Positions 43,639 to 51,513 of a DNA stretch of 64,000 nt are shown in pieces (positions within the stretch are counted from its first letter, which is position 1; every line of letters begins with the position of its first letter). The translations under genes were made by a program, and so were the position numbers. The notes below the pieces were generated by a model. The model saw nothing but the letters and a program-made list of their open reading frames with translations, was not told the DNA's origin and ran no database searches. This DNA comes from Scopulibacillus_A cellulosilyticus. GTDB taxonomy: Bacteria; Bacillota; Bacilli; Bacillales; Sporolactobacillaceae. The DNA lies in assembly GCF_042665295.1 (NCBI RefSeq), contig NZ_JBHTCO010000004.1, positions 558,001-622,000 on the forward strand, in the 5' to 3' direction.

Positions 43639-43644
43639 TAAAGG

Positions 43645-44229
43645 ATGAAAAAAATCGTTTGTATTGGTGCTTCTACAGGCGGTCCGAGAGCTTTACAAAG
43701 AGTGATTCCCCGTATTCCGAGGGGGGTTCCGTCACCAATTCTTATTGTACAGCATATGCCTCCCAAATTTACAAAATCCTTTGCAGAAAGGCTGGATCGT
43801 ATCTCTCAATTGACCGTCTGTGAAGCAAATAATGGCGAAACGATTAAAAACGGAAGAGTATACATTGCACCGGGCGGCTATCATATGGGCGTTAAACATA
43901 GAGGATCCTCTCCTAAAATTGTCATTCATGACGCCCCGCCGATACATAATGTCAAACCTTCAGTTGATATGCTATTTCAATCAATTGCAGGGTTAGAAGG
44001 GTATCAGGTGATCGCTGCAGTTCTTACAGGTATGGGGAAAGATGGTTCTCAAGGCTTAAAAGCATTAAAATATCATGTTTCGACTTATGCAATTGCTGAA
44101 TCCAAAGAATCGGCAATCGTTTATGGAATGCCAAAAGCCGCTGTAGAAACGGGATTAATTGATCAAATCAGCCATATAGATACGATCTCCACCGACATCT
44201 GCCGTCAACTAAATTTTTCAGGGAGCTGA
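43645..44229 (+). CDS. cheB: Chemotaxis methylesterase CheB, catalytic domain only
   Basis: CheB removes methyl groups from receptor glutamates. The product is 194 residues and begins directly at the catalytic domain: IVCIGASTGGP with Ser10, VQHMPP with His37, and LTGMGKDGS with Asp133 form the expected triad. The B. subtilis and E. coli enzymes (about 350 residues) carry an N-terminal phosphorylated receiver domain plus linker; both are missing here. The start codon is 6 nt after flhG, so nothing is hidden upstream. Feedback through CheA phosphorylation is therefore not possible for this protein unless the receiver is supplied in trans. Confidence 0.93.
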   Translation: MKKIVCIGASTGGPRALQRVIPRIPRGVPSPILIVQHMPPKFTKSFAERLDRISQLTVCEANNGETIKNGRVYIAPGGYHMGVKHRGSSPKIVIHDAPPIHNVKPSVDMLFQSIAGLEGYQVIAAVLTGMGKDGSQGLKALKYHVSTYAIAESKESAIVYGMPKAAVETGLIDQISHIDTISTDICRQLNFSGS

Positions 44230-44235
44230 TGATTT

Positions 44236-46206
44236 ATGGATATGGATCAGTATATTGATATTTTCATTGATGAGAGCAGCGAACATCTGCAAAATTTAAA
44301 TGAAAAGTTACTGGAGTTGGAAAACAAGCCAAATAAGCTCACCATTATAAATGAAATATTTCGTTCAGCACATACATTAAAAGGTATGGCGGCTTCCATG
44401 GAGTTTGAAGGTATGGCAGATTTAACTCATAAAATGGAAAATGTTTTGGATGATCTCCGCAATGAACAATTAACCGTTACTGAACAGTTGATGGATACCC
44501 TGTTTGAAGCAGTTGATCATCTGGAGAAGATGATTAGTCAAATTTCATCAGGTGAAGCGTGCGATAGGGATACTTCTAATACGGTAAAGAAATTAGAAGA
44601 TATTAAGAATAGTCAAGCCGAAGAAAGAGAAACTTATTTGGCCAATCGAGATAAATTCCAATTACAGTTTCAACAATTAGATGGTTTTCAAAAATCAGCA
44701 GTCGAAGCAGCTGCTTCATCAGAATGTCATCCGTATCAAATCGACATTCAATTACAAGAAAATTGTCTGTTAAAATCAGTCAGAGTATTTATGGTATTAG
44801 AGGCACTTGGTGCAATAGGCGAAATAATTAAAACCGTTCCGGAAACCCCGAGGCTCGAAGAAGAAGATTTTGATCTGACCTTCTCATTAATTTTTCTTTC
44901 AACCGAGGAAAGTCAAACAGTCAAAAAAACGATAATGCAAATCTCTGAAATAGCTTCCGTTAAAATTATGGAACTAACATTGCCATCTGAGCAAAAACAA
45001 CCTGAAACTCAAATAAAAAAAAGTGAATTTCTTAAGCAAGACGAGAAAAAACGATTATCGCCCGGAACGGCTGGAAAAACAGTACGCATTAACTTAAAAC
45101 GTCTCGATAACTTGTTGAATTTATTTGAAGAATTAATCATTGATCGAAGCAGACTTGAAAAAATCACTGATTCTATTGAAAACATTGAACTAAAGGATAC
45201 TGTTAATAAAATTGCCCGGTTATCTAATCAAATGCAAGACATCATTTTAAGCATGCGAATGGAACCGGTCGAAAAAGTATTTAATAGATTTCCGAGAATG
45301 GTAAGAAGTCTCGCAAAAGAATTGGATAAGAAAGTTAAACTTATTATCACAGGAGCAGAAACGGAAGTCGATAGGTCGGTCATTGATGAAATCGGTGATC
45401 CGATTGTCCATTTGTTAAGAAATTCATTAGATCACGGTATTGAGAAGCCTGAAGTGCGGGTCCAGAGCGGGAAGGAAGAAGAAGGGACCATTGAACTTAA
45501 AGCCTATCAGCGCGGACATTTTATTTATATAGAAATTAGAGATGATGGAAGCGGCATCGACCGTACCAAAATTTTATCAAAGGCCATTGAAAACGGACTG
45601 GTAACTAGGGAAGAGTCGGCAGGAATCTCTAATCAACAAGTTTTTGATTTTATGTTCCAATCAGGATTTAGTACGGCCGAAAAAGTATCCGATGTTTCGG
45701 GACGCGGAGTTGGATTGGATGTTGTAAAAAGTAAAATTGAATCTCTCGGCGGGCGCGTCAGTGTTCAATCTGTTCCGGGGAAAGGTACAGCCTTCACGAT
45801 TCAGCTGCCGCTAACTTTGTCAATCATTCATGCTTTATTAATTAAAGTAGCCAATGAAACTTATGCGCTTCCGGTTTCCGTAATTTTAGAAACAGCATTG
45901 TTAACAAAGATTGATAAACAATGGATTAACCAACAAGTTGTTATGACATACAAGGATAAAGTTGTACCTTTTATTGATCTGCATCAATATCTATCTGTCC
46001 CTGGGGAAAGTAAAGATCATAACAACAAAGCTGTCATTATTGTACAAAAGAGCAATAAAATTTCTGCATTGATCGCCGATGACATATTAGGTCATCAAGA
46101 AATTGTTATTAAACCGCTCAGTAAATTTTTTTCGCATCTAAATGGTTTTTCAGGTGCAACGATACTGGGCGATGGTCAAGTTGCGCTTATATTAGATGTG
46201 GTTTAA
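44236..46206 (+). CDS. cheA: Chemotaxis histidine kinase CheA
   Basis: CheA autophosphorylates and donates phosphate to CheY. The 656-residue protein has the HPt (P1) domain with His46 in RSAHTLKGMAAS, a P2 region, the P3 dimerisation helices, and a P4 kinase domain with HLLRNSLDHGIE (N box), DDGSGID (G1) and GRGVGLDVVKSKIESLGG (G2). The C-terminal P5 CheW-like domain follows. RBS GGGAGC precedes the ATG, 6 nt after cheB. Confidence 0.98.
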   Translation: MDMDQYIDIFIDESSEHLQNLNEKLLELENKPNKLTIINEIFRSAHTLKGMAASMEFEGMADLTHKMENVLDDLRNEQLTVTEQLMDTLFEAVDHLEKMISQISSGEACDRDTSNTVKKLEDIKNSQAEERETYLANRDKFQLQFQQLDGFQKSAVEAAASSECHPYQIDIQLQENCLLKSVRVFMVLEALGAIGEIIKTVPETPRLEEEDFDLTFSLIFLSTEESQTVKKTIMQISEIASVKIMELTLPSEQKQPETQIKKSEFLKQDEKKRLSPGTAGKTVRINLKRLDNLLNLFEELIIDRSRLEKITDSIENIELKDTVNKIARLSNQMQDIILSMRMEPVEKVFNRFPRMVRSLAKELDKKVKLIITGAETEVDRSVIDEIGDPIVHLLRNSLDHGIEKPEVRVQSGKEEEGTIELKAYQRGHFIYIEIRDDGSGIDRTKILSKAIENGLVTREESAGISNQQVFDFMFQSGFSTAEKVSDVSGRGVGLDVVKSKIESLGGRVSVQSVPGKGTAFTIQLPLTLSIIHALLIKVANETYALPVSVILETALLTKIDKQWINQQVVMTYKDKVVPFIDLHQYLSVPGESKDHNNKAVIIVQKSNKISALIADDILGHQEIVIKPLSKFFSHLNGFSGATILGDGQVALILDVV

Positions 46207-46233
46207 TTGATATTAAGGAAGGTGTGTAATTTA

Positions 46234-46713
46234 ATGGAAAAAGAGGGGTATATTTCAAACGAACTAAAAATAGTTGCTTTTAAATTAAAAAACGAAAATT
46301 ATGGAGTTCCAATCAATCAAGTACTGTCTATTGAAAAACTTCAAGAATTCACCCGTGTCCCACATACTTTTGATTTTGTTAAAGGTGTGATGAATTTACG
46401 CGGTATCATTGTTCCTGTAATTGATTTACAGAAACGCTTCAGCATAGGTGAAGTATTATCTGAATCGGATGCACGGATTATTATTGTTGAAGCAGAAAGT
46501 ATAACAGCAGGTCTTTTGGTTGACGCCGCAAAAGAGGTCATTAGCATAGATCAGGACATGATCATCGACACACCGGAAATCGTTGGAGGGCCGGAAGTTG
46601 ATTATATCCATAGCGTTGCGAAAATCGGTGAAAATGATTTGCTCATTTTATTAAATTTATCAAAGGTATTGAGTCTTGAAGAAATAGAAGCTATTAAAGC
46701 GATAGAGGCCTAG
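46234..46713 (+). CDS. cheW: Chemotaxis coupling protein CheW
   Basis: CheW links CheA to receptors in the signalling array. The 159-residue SH3-like protein contains VAFKLKNENYGVPINQVLSIEKL and VKGVMNLRGIIVPVIDLQKRF, both family hallmarks. I start at ATG 46234 after AAGGAAGGTG; an in-frame start at 46207 lacks an RBS. cheD begins on the next base after its stop, so the cheC gene expected at this point is absent. Confidence 0.95.
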   Translation: MEKEGYISNELKIVAFKLKNENYGVPINQVLSIEKLQEFTRVPHTFDFVKGVMNLRGIIVPVIDLQKRFSIGEVLSESDARIIIVEAESITAGLLVDAAKEVISIDQDMIIDTPEIVGGPEVDYIHSVAKIGENDLLILLNLSKVLSLEEIEAIKAIEA

Positions 46714-47211
46714 ATGTTTTCTATGAGAGATTGTATTCATGTAGGTTTATCAGATATTAAAATAGCAGAGCCTAATGTCTCCATAAGAGCAGCAGGATTA
46801 GGGTCTTGTGTAGGGGTTGTTATTTATGACCAGGTAACTAAGACGGCTGGTATGGCACATATTATGCTTCCTGATTCAGCACTTTCCAAAAACAAAACGT
46901 TCCCTCCCGGAAAATATGCGGATACAGCATTAGCAGCTTTGCTGAAAAAATTAAAAGCCTATGATGTTAATGAAAATAGATTATACGCTAAGCTGGCAGG
47001 CGGTGCTGAAATGTTCAGGTATACGGAAAAAGTGTCTATTGGGAAAGTTGGTCCAAGGAATGTTGAAGCTGTAAAAAAAGAATTATATAGGCTTTCTATA
47101 CCTGTCGTATCCGAAGATACCGGAGGGCATTATGGGCGAACTATTGAATTTTACACCCGTACCTTAATGCTTCATGTCAAAACAATTTATAGAGGCGAAA
47201 AAATGATTTAG
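46714..47211 (+). CDS. cheD: Chemoreceptor glutamine deamidase CheD
   Basis: CheD deamidates receptor glutamines and in B. subtilis is the adaptor for CheC in feedback. The 165-residue protein has catalytic Cys32 (AGLGSCVGVV) and His49 (MAHIMLP) at the expected 17-residue spacing. The conserved Thr six residues before the Cys is replaced by Ala26 (IRAAGLGSC). The start ATG abuts the cheW stop, with GAGG inside cheW. Whether this CheD is still an active deamidase is open. Confidence 0.94.
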   Translation: MFSMRDCIHVGLSDIKIAEPNVSIRAAGLGSCVGVVIYDQVTKTAGMAHIMLPDSALSKNKTFPPGKYADTALAALLKKLKAYDVNENRLYAKLAGGAEMFRYTEKVSIGKVGPRNVEAVKKELYRLSIPVVSEDTGGHYGRTIEFYTRTLMLHVKTIYRGEKMI

Positions 47212-47244
47212 TTAGATATGATATAACATTTGGCTTCTTTTAAA

Positions 47245-47279
47245 ATGACCTTTTTTATTTAGGCTTTTAAAAAAGTCAT
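47245..47279. repeat. Inverted repeat between cheD and sigD
   Basis: ATGACCTTTTTT (47245-47256) and AAAAAAGTCAT (47269-47279) form an 11-bp stem with one bulged C and a 12-nt loop. It lacks a T-run on either strand, so it is not a standard terminator. It lies about 35 nt before sigD. Confidence 0.45.
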
Positions 47280-47315
47280 AATGAAAAGCATGATTTAAAT
47301 GAGGGGGGATCAAAA

Positions 47316-48089
47316 ATGGCATCGTTTGAGGATGAAAAAGGTTATTGGGAAGAGTGGATAAATCATAAAGATCTAGAGGCGGCAAACGCCCTCATACGTT
47401 TGTACATGCCCCTTGTTAATTATCATGTTCAACGTATTGGCGCGGGATTACCTAAAAACATCAATAAAGATGATTTAAAGAGTTATGGTATGTCGGGATT
47501 ATATGATGCTTTATATAAGTTTGATATTACTCGTGACTTGAAATTTGATACATATGCATCATTCAGAATTAGGGGAGCGATCATTGACGGGCTGCGTAAG
47601 GAGGACTGGATGCCCAGAACATTAAGGGAAAAAGCGAAGAAAATGGACACTGTAACCGAGATGCTTGAACAAAAATATATGCGGCATGTCAGTTTAGAAG
47701 AAGTAGCAGAGGAACTGGATATTTCAACTGAAGAGGCTTCGACGATTGTTTACGAAAGTTTATACGCCAATTTGCTTTCTATTGATGACGATGTACAGAA
47801 CGATCAAAATGAACACCCTTCTTATGCTGTTGAAGATAAAAATACGGTTCTTCCAGATGATCAATTAATAAAAGCGGAAACAAGGTTTGAATTAGCGGAA
47901 AAAATCGTTGAACTTAATAAAAAAGAGCAGCTTGTAATCAGTCTATTTTACTATGAAGAGATGACTTTAACTGAAATAGGACAGGTTCTTGGACTGTCAA
48001 CGTCAAGAATTTCCCAAATCCATTCCAAAGCATTATTCAAATTAAGGAAATCACTCGTAAATCCATTAGCATTGATGGGTCAGCTGTAA
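47316..48089 (+). CDS. sigD: Flagellar RNA polymerase sigma factor SigD (FliA family)
   Basis: SigD directs transcription of late flagellar, chemotaxis and autolysin genes. The 257-residue protein has region 2 (LIRLYMPLVNYHVQRIG, then DLKSYGMSGLYDALYKFD and FDTYASFRIRGAIIDGLRKEDW), region 3 and region 4 with EEMTLTEIGQVLGLSTSRISQIHSKAL over consecutive motifs. RBS GAGGGGGG precedes the ATG. As in B. subtilis it lies near the end of the fla/che operon, followed by swrB after 12 nt. Confidence 0.98.
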   Translation: MASFEDEKGYWEEWINHKDLEAANALIRLYMPLVNYHVQRIGAGLPKNINKDDLKSYGMSGLYDALYKFDITRDLKFDTYASFRIRGAIIDGLRKEDWMPRTLREKAKKMDTVTEMLEQKYMRHVSLEEVAEELDISTEEASTIVYESLYANLLSIDDDVQNDQNEHPSYAVEDKNTVLPDDQLIKAETRFELAEKIVELNKKEQLVISLFYYEEMTLTEIGQVLGLSTSRISQIHSKALFKLRKSLVNPLALMGQL

Positions 48090-48101
48090 TGGGGGGTTAA
48101 T

Positions 48102-48626
48102 ATGATAGCTGCATGGCTGGTGATAAGTTTTATATGTCACCTTACAGCATTTTATATTATTATCCATTTGTGGCAAAGGGTCGTACAAATGCAAAAATAT
48201 CATCCTGAAACACTAAAGAAGGATATTGAAGATACATTAACCGCTTATGTCATTGAAATGGAAGAAGAAAATAATAGACTGATAAAAGAGCTTCAGTTTT
48301 TACGGGAGAAAAGAGCAGATGATCAGCCGATAGAACGGGAAAATAATTACACCTTATCTAATCCGTCTGGTAAAGGAGAGCCCCCATCTTTAAAGGAAGA
48401 TACATATCAAAAGCCGGTGATTACAAAAAGGAGTGATGAAGAAACTTTTCCGGATCATTTACCGCAGCTTGAAAATATAAAAGATAATTATGAGGAGACA
48501 GTTGCCGCAAAGGCGCTTAAATTAATGAAAAAAGGGTATAATGTGAATGATATTGCGAAAGAATTGAATAAAGGAAAGGGAGAAATAGAACTTTTACTTT
48601 ACTTTCAAAAAGATAAAATTAATTAA
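48102..48626 (+). CDS. swrB: SwrB (YlxL)-like swarming protein
   Basis: SwrB promotes basal body and export apparatus maturation in B. subtilis. The 174-residue protein has one N-terminal membrane segment (about residues 3-24), a Glu-rich coiled coil (IEMEEENNRLIKELQFLREK), a variable linker, and a C-terminal helix-turn-helix-like end AAKALKLMKKGYNVNDIAKELNKGKGEIELLLYF in consecutive blocks. The call relies on this architecture and the position after sigD, because sequence similarity in the family is low. An R2 repeat begins 5 nt after the stop. Confidence 0.85.
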   Translation: MIAAWLVISFICHLTAFYIIIHLWQRVVQMQKYHPETLKKDIEDTLTAYVIEMEEENNRLIKELQFLREKRADDQPIERENNYTLSNPSGKGEPPSLKEDTYQKPVITKRSDEETFPDHLPQLENIKDNYEETVAAKALKLMKKGYNVNDIAKELNKGKGEIELLLYFQKDKIN

Positions 48627-48630
48627 GGAT

Positions 48631-48683
48631 GAAAGTATAAGGTCAACCAGGCCCCTGTCTTCGCCAACGGCAAGTTTTCTATA
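48631..48683 (-). repeat. Repeat R2, copy 3
   Basis: On the minus strand it reads TATAGAAAACTTGCCG, TTGGCGAAG, and ends TTATACTTTC. It is 53 bp and lies between swrB and the rpsB promoter. It is inverted relative to copy 4, which follows tsf. Confidence 0.6.
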
Positions 48684-48713
48684 AAAATAAACTCATAAAG
48701 TGCTATTATTATC

Positions 48714-48742
48714 TTGTCAATGTGTAAGCTTTATGATATATT
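48714..48742 (+). promoter_or_regulatory. SigA promoter (extended -10) of rpsB-tsf
   Basis: TTGTCA (48714-48719), 17-nt spacer, TATATT (48737-48742), with TG at 48734-48735. It is a strong promoter that insulates translation genes from the fla/che operon. Confidence 0.82.
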
Positions 48743-48748
48743 TACCCA

Positions 48749-48860
48749 TGGTGTCAATCACTCACGTTCGTTAATTCATGTATTGGTGCTGTCCTAAGCG
48801 GGTAGTCGTACTTGAAAATGATACGGGCGGTGGAACAAACCAATTAGGAGGAAAGAAAAA
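48749..48860 (+). promoter_or_regulatory. Long 5' leader of rpsB
   Basis: About 110 untranslated nucleotides lie between the rpsB promoter and start codon, ending in AGGAGGAAAG. The segment with GGTGCTGTCCTAAGCGG looks structured. Autoregulatory leaders are common for ribosomal protein genes, but I cannot assign a known family here. Confidence 0.4.
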
Positions 48861-49616
48861 ATGGCAGTTATTTCAATGAAACAACTTTTAGAATCTGGCG
48901 TTCACTTCGGCCACCAAACACGTCGTTGGAACCCAAAAATGAAGCCTTATATCTTTACTGAAAGAAACGGTATTTATATTATCGACCTTCAAAAAACAGT
49001 AAAGAAAGTTGACGAGGCTTTTAACTTTGTAAGAAATATCGTGGCTGACGGCGGGAAAATCTTGTTTGTCGGTACGAAAAAACAAGCGCAAGAATCAGTG
49101 AAAAGCGAAGCAATCCGTTCTGGTATGTATTATGTTAACCAACGCTGGTTAGGCGGTACGTTAACTAACTTCCAAACAATCAGAAAACGTGTAAACCGAT
49201 TAAAAGAAATCGAAAAAATGCGCGAAGACGGCACTTTTGATGTTCTTCCGAAAAAAGAAGTCGTTGGTCTTAATAAAGAGCTGGAAAAACTTGAAAAGTT
49301 CTTGGGCGGCATTAGAGATATGGAAAGCCTTCCAGATGCACTTTTTGTTATCGACCCTCGCAAAGAAAGAATCGCAATTGCTGAAGCGCGTAAATTAAAT
49401 ATTCCGATTATCGCTATCGTTGACACAAATTGTGATCCTGATGAAGTTGACGTTGTCATCCCTGGTAACGACGATGCTATTCGCGCGGTGAAACTTCTTA
49501 CTGGTAAAATGGCTGATGCTGCACTTGAAGCAAACCAAGGTGAAGAAGTAACAGAACCAGTTGTTGAGGAAAAAGCTGCAGAAGCTGAAGTAGCAGAAGA
49601 AGCTGCAGCAGAATAA
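48861..49616 (+). CDS. rpsB: 30S ribosomal protein S2
   Basis: S2 joins late in 30S assembly and is needed to recruit S1-type interactions. The 251-residue protein starts MAVISMKQLLESGVHFGHQTRRWNPKM in consecutive motifs, has YVNQRWLGGTLTNFQTI and DPRKERIAIAEARKLNIPIIAIVDTNCDPD, then an acidic Glu/Ala-rich tail ending EEAAAE. RBS AGGAGG fixes the ATG. It is separated from tsf by a terminator at 49631-49668. Confidence 0.98.
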   Translation: MAVISMKQLLESGVHFGHQTRRWNPKMKPYIFTERNGIYIIDLQKTVKKVDEAFNFVRNIVADGGKILFVGTKKQAQESVKSEAIRSGMYYVNQRWLGGTLTNFQTIRKRVNRLKEIEKMREDGTFDVLPKKEVVGLNKELEKLEKFLGGIRDMESLPDALFVIDPRKERIAIAEARKLNIPIIAIVDTNCDPDEVDVVIPGNDDAIRAVKLLTGKMADAALEANQGEEVTEPVVEEKAAEAEVAEEAAAE

Positions 49617-49630
49617 TTTTGGTGAAAATA

Positions 49631-49668
49631 GGGTGATAAGGGGTGATCAACCCTTTATCACCTTTTTT
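49631..49668 (+). terminator. Terminator between rpsB and tsf
   Basis: GGTGATAAGGG and CCCTTTATCACC pair with one mismatch around GTGATCAA, followed by TTTTTT at 49663-49668. Partial termination would set a higher rpsB than tsf transcript level. Confidence 0.8.
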
Positions 49669-49711
49669 ACGAATAATATTGAATATTACATAATTCAAGG
49701 AGGAAATAAGA

Positions 49712-50593
49712 TTGGCTATTAGCGCAAAACTTGTTAAAGAGCTACGTGAAAAAACAGGTGCAGGTATGATGGACTGCAAAAAGGCACTGACTGAAACTGA
49801 TGGAGATATTGAAAAAGCAATTGACCTTTTAAGAGAAAAAGGCATAGCTAAAGCAGCGAAAAAAGCCGATCGGGTTGCTGCTGAAGGTTTAACACAAATT
49901 AAGGTTGACGGTAACAAAGCTGTTATTGTTGAAGTAAACTCTGAAACCGACTTTGTTGCAAAAAACGAACAATTTACCAGCCTTATTGACAATATTGCTA
50001 AACATTTATTGGCTGCATCACCGGCGACTGTCGAAGAAGCTCTCGATCAGAAATTAAATGGTACAGATTCAACTGTCGGCGAATATATTAATGAAGCCAT
50101 CGCAAAAATTGGTGAAAAAATTTCTTTGCGCCGTTTTGCCATTCTTGAAAAGGCTGACAACGAAACTTTTGGTGCATACCTTCACATGGGCGGACGCATC
50201 GGTGTTTTGACGCAACTTGAAGGTGACAACGAGGCTGTTGCGAAAGATGTCGCTATGCATGTGGCAGCGGTAAATCCTAGATATCTTTCTCAAGATCAAG
50301 TACCAGAGGCTGAAGTGGAGCATGAGAAAGAAGTGCTTAAGCAACAAGCATTAAACGAAGGCAAGCCTGAAAATATTGTTGAGAAAATGGTAGTTGGCCG
50401 TTTGAATAAATTTTTCCAAGAAATTTGTCTTGTTGAACAACCTTTCGTTAAAGATCCAGATATGAAAGTCAAAAAATATCTATCTGATAAAGGTTTAACA
50501 ATCAAAAAATTCGTGCGTTTTGAAGTAGGGGAAGGCTTGGAAAAACGCGAAGATAACTTTGCTGAAGAAGTTCAAGCACAAATGAAAAAATAA
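49712..50593 (+). CDS. tsf: Elongation factor Ts
   Basis: EF-Ts recharges EF-Tu with GTP. The 293-residue protein has the N-terminal UBA-like domain VKELREKTGAGMMDCKKALTE and the core motif SETDFVAKNEQF near residue 77. The start codon is TTG 49712, with AAGGAGG about 8 nt upstream; TTG is unusual for such a highly expressed gene. The stop is followed immediately by R2 copy 4. Confidence 0.98.
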   Translation: MAISAKLVKELREKTGAGMMDCKKALTETDGDIEKAIDLLREKGIAKAAKKADRVAAEGLTQIKVDGNKAVIVEVNSETDFVAKNEQFTSLIDNIAKHLLAASPATVEEALDQKLNGTDSTVGEYINEAIAKIGEKISLRRFAILEKADNETFGAYLHMGGRIGVLTQLEGDNEAVAKDVAMHVAAVNPRYLSQDQVPEAEVEHEKEVLKQQALNEGKPENIVEKMVVGRLNKFFQEICLVEQPFVKDPDMKVKKYLSDKGLTIKKFVRFEVGEGLEKREDNFAEEVQAQMKK

Positions 50594-50656
50594 AGAAAAC
50601 TCGGCCGCGGCGAGCCTTTAAAAGGCGGCGATTAGGCTAATTGCACTTATACTGTC
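50594..50656 (+). repeat. Repeat R2, copy 4
   Basis: AGAAAACT opens the copy right after the tsf stop, followed by GGCCG, GAGCC, GGCG, and CTTATACTGTC at the end (one change from the CTTATACTTTC seen in other copies). An internal GCCTTT-A-AAAGGC hairpin is present. Confidence 0.5.
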
Positions 50657-50663
50657 GACCTGA

Positions 50664-50706
50664 TCTTAGCAGCTGAGCCGAATCTTCATCACAGTTGCTA
50701 AGATAG
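50664..50706 (+). promoter_or_regulatory. Hairpin upstream of pyrH
   Basis: ATCTTAGCA (50663-50671) and TGCTAAGAT (50696-50704) form a perfect 9-bp stem around a 24-nt loop. It stands between R2 copy 4 and the terminator at 50728. No T-run follows. The function is unknown. Confidence 0.4.
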
Positions 50707-50727
50707 ACTTTCCGATAGTACAAATAA

Positions 50728-50754
50728 AGGGACACCCAAAAGTGTCCCTCTTTT
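50728..50754 (+). terminator. Strong terminator immediately before pyrH
   Basis: AGGGACAC (50728-50735) and GTGTCCCT (50742-50749) form a perfect 8-bp stem with a 6-nt loop, followed by CTTTT. It lies only 31 nt before pyrH, with no promoter visible after it. Confidence 0.8.
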
Positions 50755-50785
50755 AAGATATACATGAGAGAGTGAAGGTGAGAGC

Positions 50786-51511
50786 ATGTCACAAGAAGCA
50801 AAGTACAAGCGAGTGGTTCTTAAGCTCAGCGGTGAAGCTTTGGCAGGCAAGGCGGGCTTCGGCATTGATCCGGAAATTATTAAATCTATTTCGGAACAAA
50901 TCCAGGAAATAGTCGAATTGAATGTTGAAGTAGCCGTTGTTGTTGGTGCAGGGAACATTTGGAGAGGTAAAACAGGAAGCGAAATGGGTATGGATCGTGC
51001 CACAGCCGATTATATGGGCATGTTAGCTACTGTTATGAATGCACTCGCCATCCAAGACAGCTTAGAAAATATTGGCGTAGATTCTCGCGTTCAAACTTCA
51101 ATTGAAATGCGTCAAGTTGCTGAACCTTATATCCGGAGAAGGGCAATTCGGCATCTTGAAAAAAAACGTGTCGTCATTTTTGCTGCAGGTACAGGAAATC
51201 CCTATTTTTCAACGGATACAACCGCAGCTTTGCGTGCAGCTGAAATTGAAGCAGATGTTATTCTCATGGCGAAAAATAATGTTGATGGTGTATACAGCGC
51301 GGATCCTATGATTGACGCAAACGCGACTAAATATCAAGAGATTTCTTATTTGGATGTTTTAAATGAAGGGCTTGCTGTGATGGACTCAACAGCTTCATCA
51401 TTATGTATGGATAACAACATTCCGCTCATTGTTTTTTCTTTCACAGAAAAGGGAAATATCAAACGCGTGGTACTTGGTGAACAAATTGGAACGATTGTAA
51501 GGGGGAAATAA
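50786..51511 (+). CDS. pyrH: UMP kinase
   Basis: PyrH phosphorylates UMP to UDP and is regulated by GTP and UTP. The 241-residue amino-acid-kinase fold protein shows VVLKLSGEALAGKAGFGID near the start, VVGAGNIWRG and MAKNNVDGVYSADP, then ASSLCMDNNIPLIVF. The ATG follows GAAGGTGAG. frr follows after 2 nt, the standard pairing. Transcription has to pass the terminator at 50728-50754. Confidence 0.98.
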   Translation: MSQEAKYKRVVLKLSGEALAGKAGFGIDPEIIKSISEQIQEIVELNVEVAVVVGAGNIWRGKTGSEMGMDRATADYMGMLATVMNALAIQDSLENIGVDSRVQTSIEMRQVAEPYIRRRAIRHLEKKRVVIFAAGTGNPYFSTDTTAALRAAEIEADVILMAKNNVDGVYSADPMIDANATKYQEISYLDVLNEGLAVMDSTASSLCMDNNIPLIVFSFTEKGNIKRVVLGEQIGTIVRGK

Positions 51512-51513
51512 GG

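Noticed and set aside
43600..43660. A frameshift that hides the CheB receiver domain.
   Set aside because: flhG reads normally to its stop at 43638 and cheB starts at 43645. No receiver-like residues (acidic pair, phosphoacceptor Asp, switch Lys) occur upstream in any + frame.
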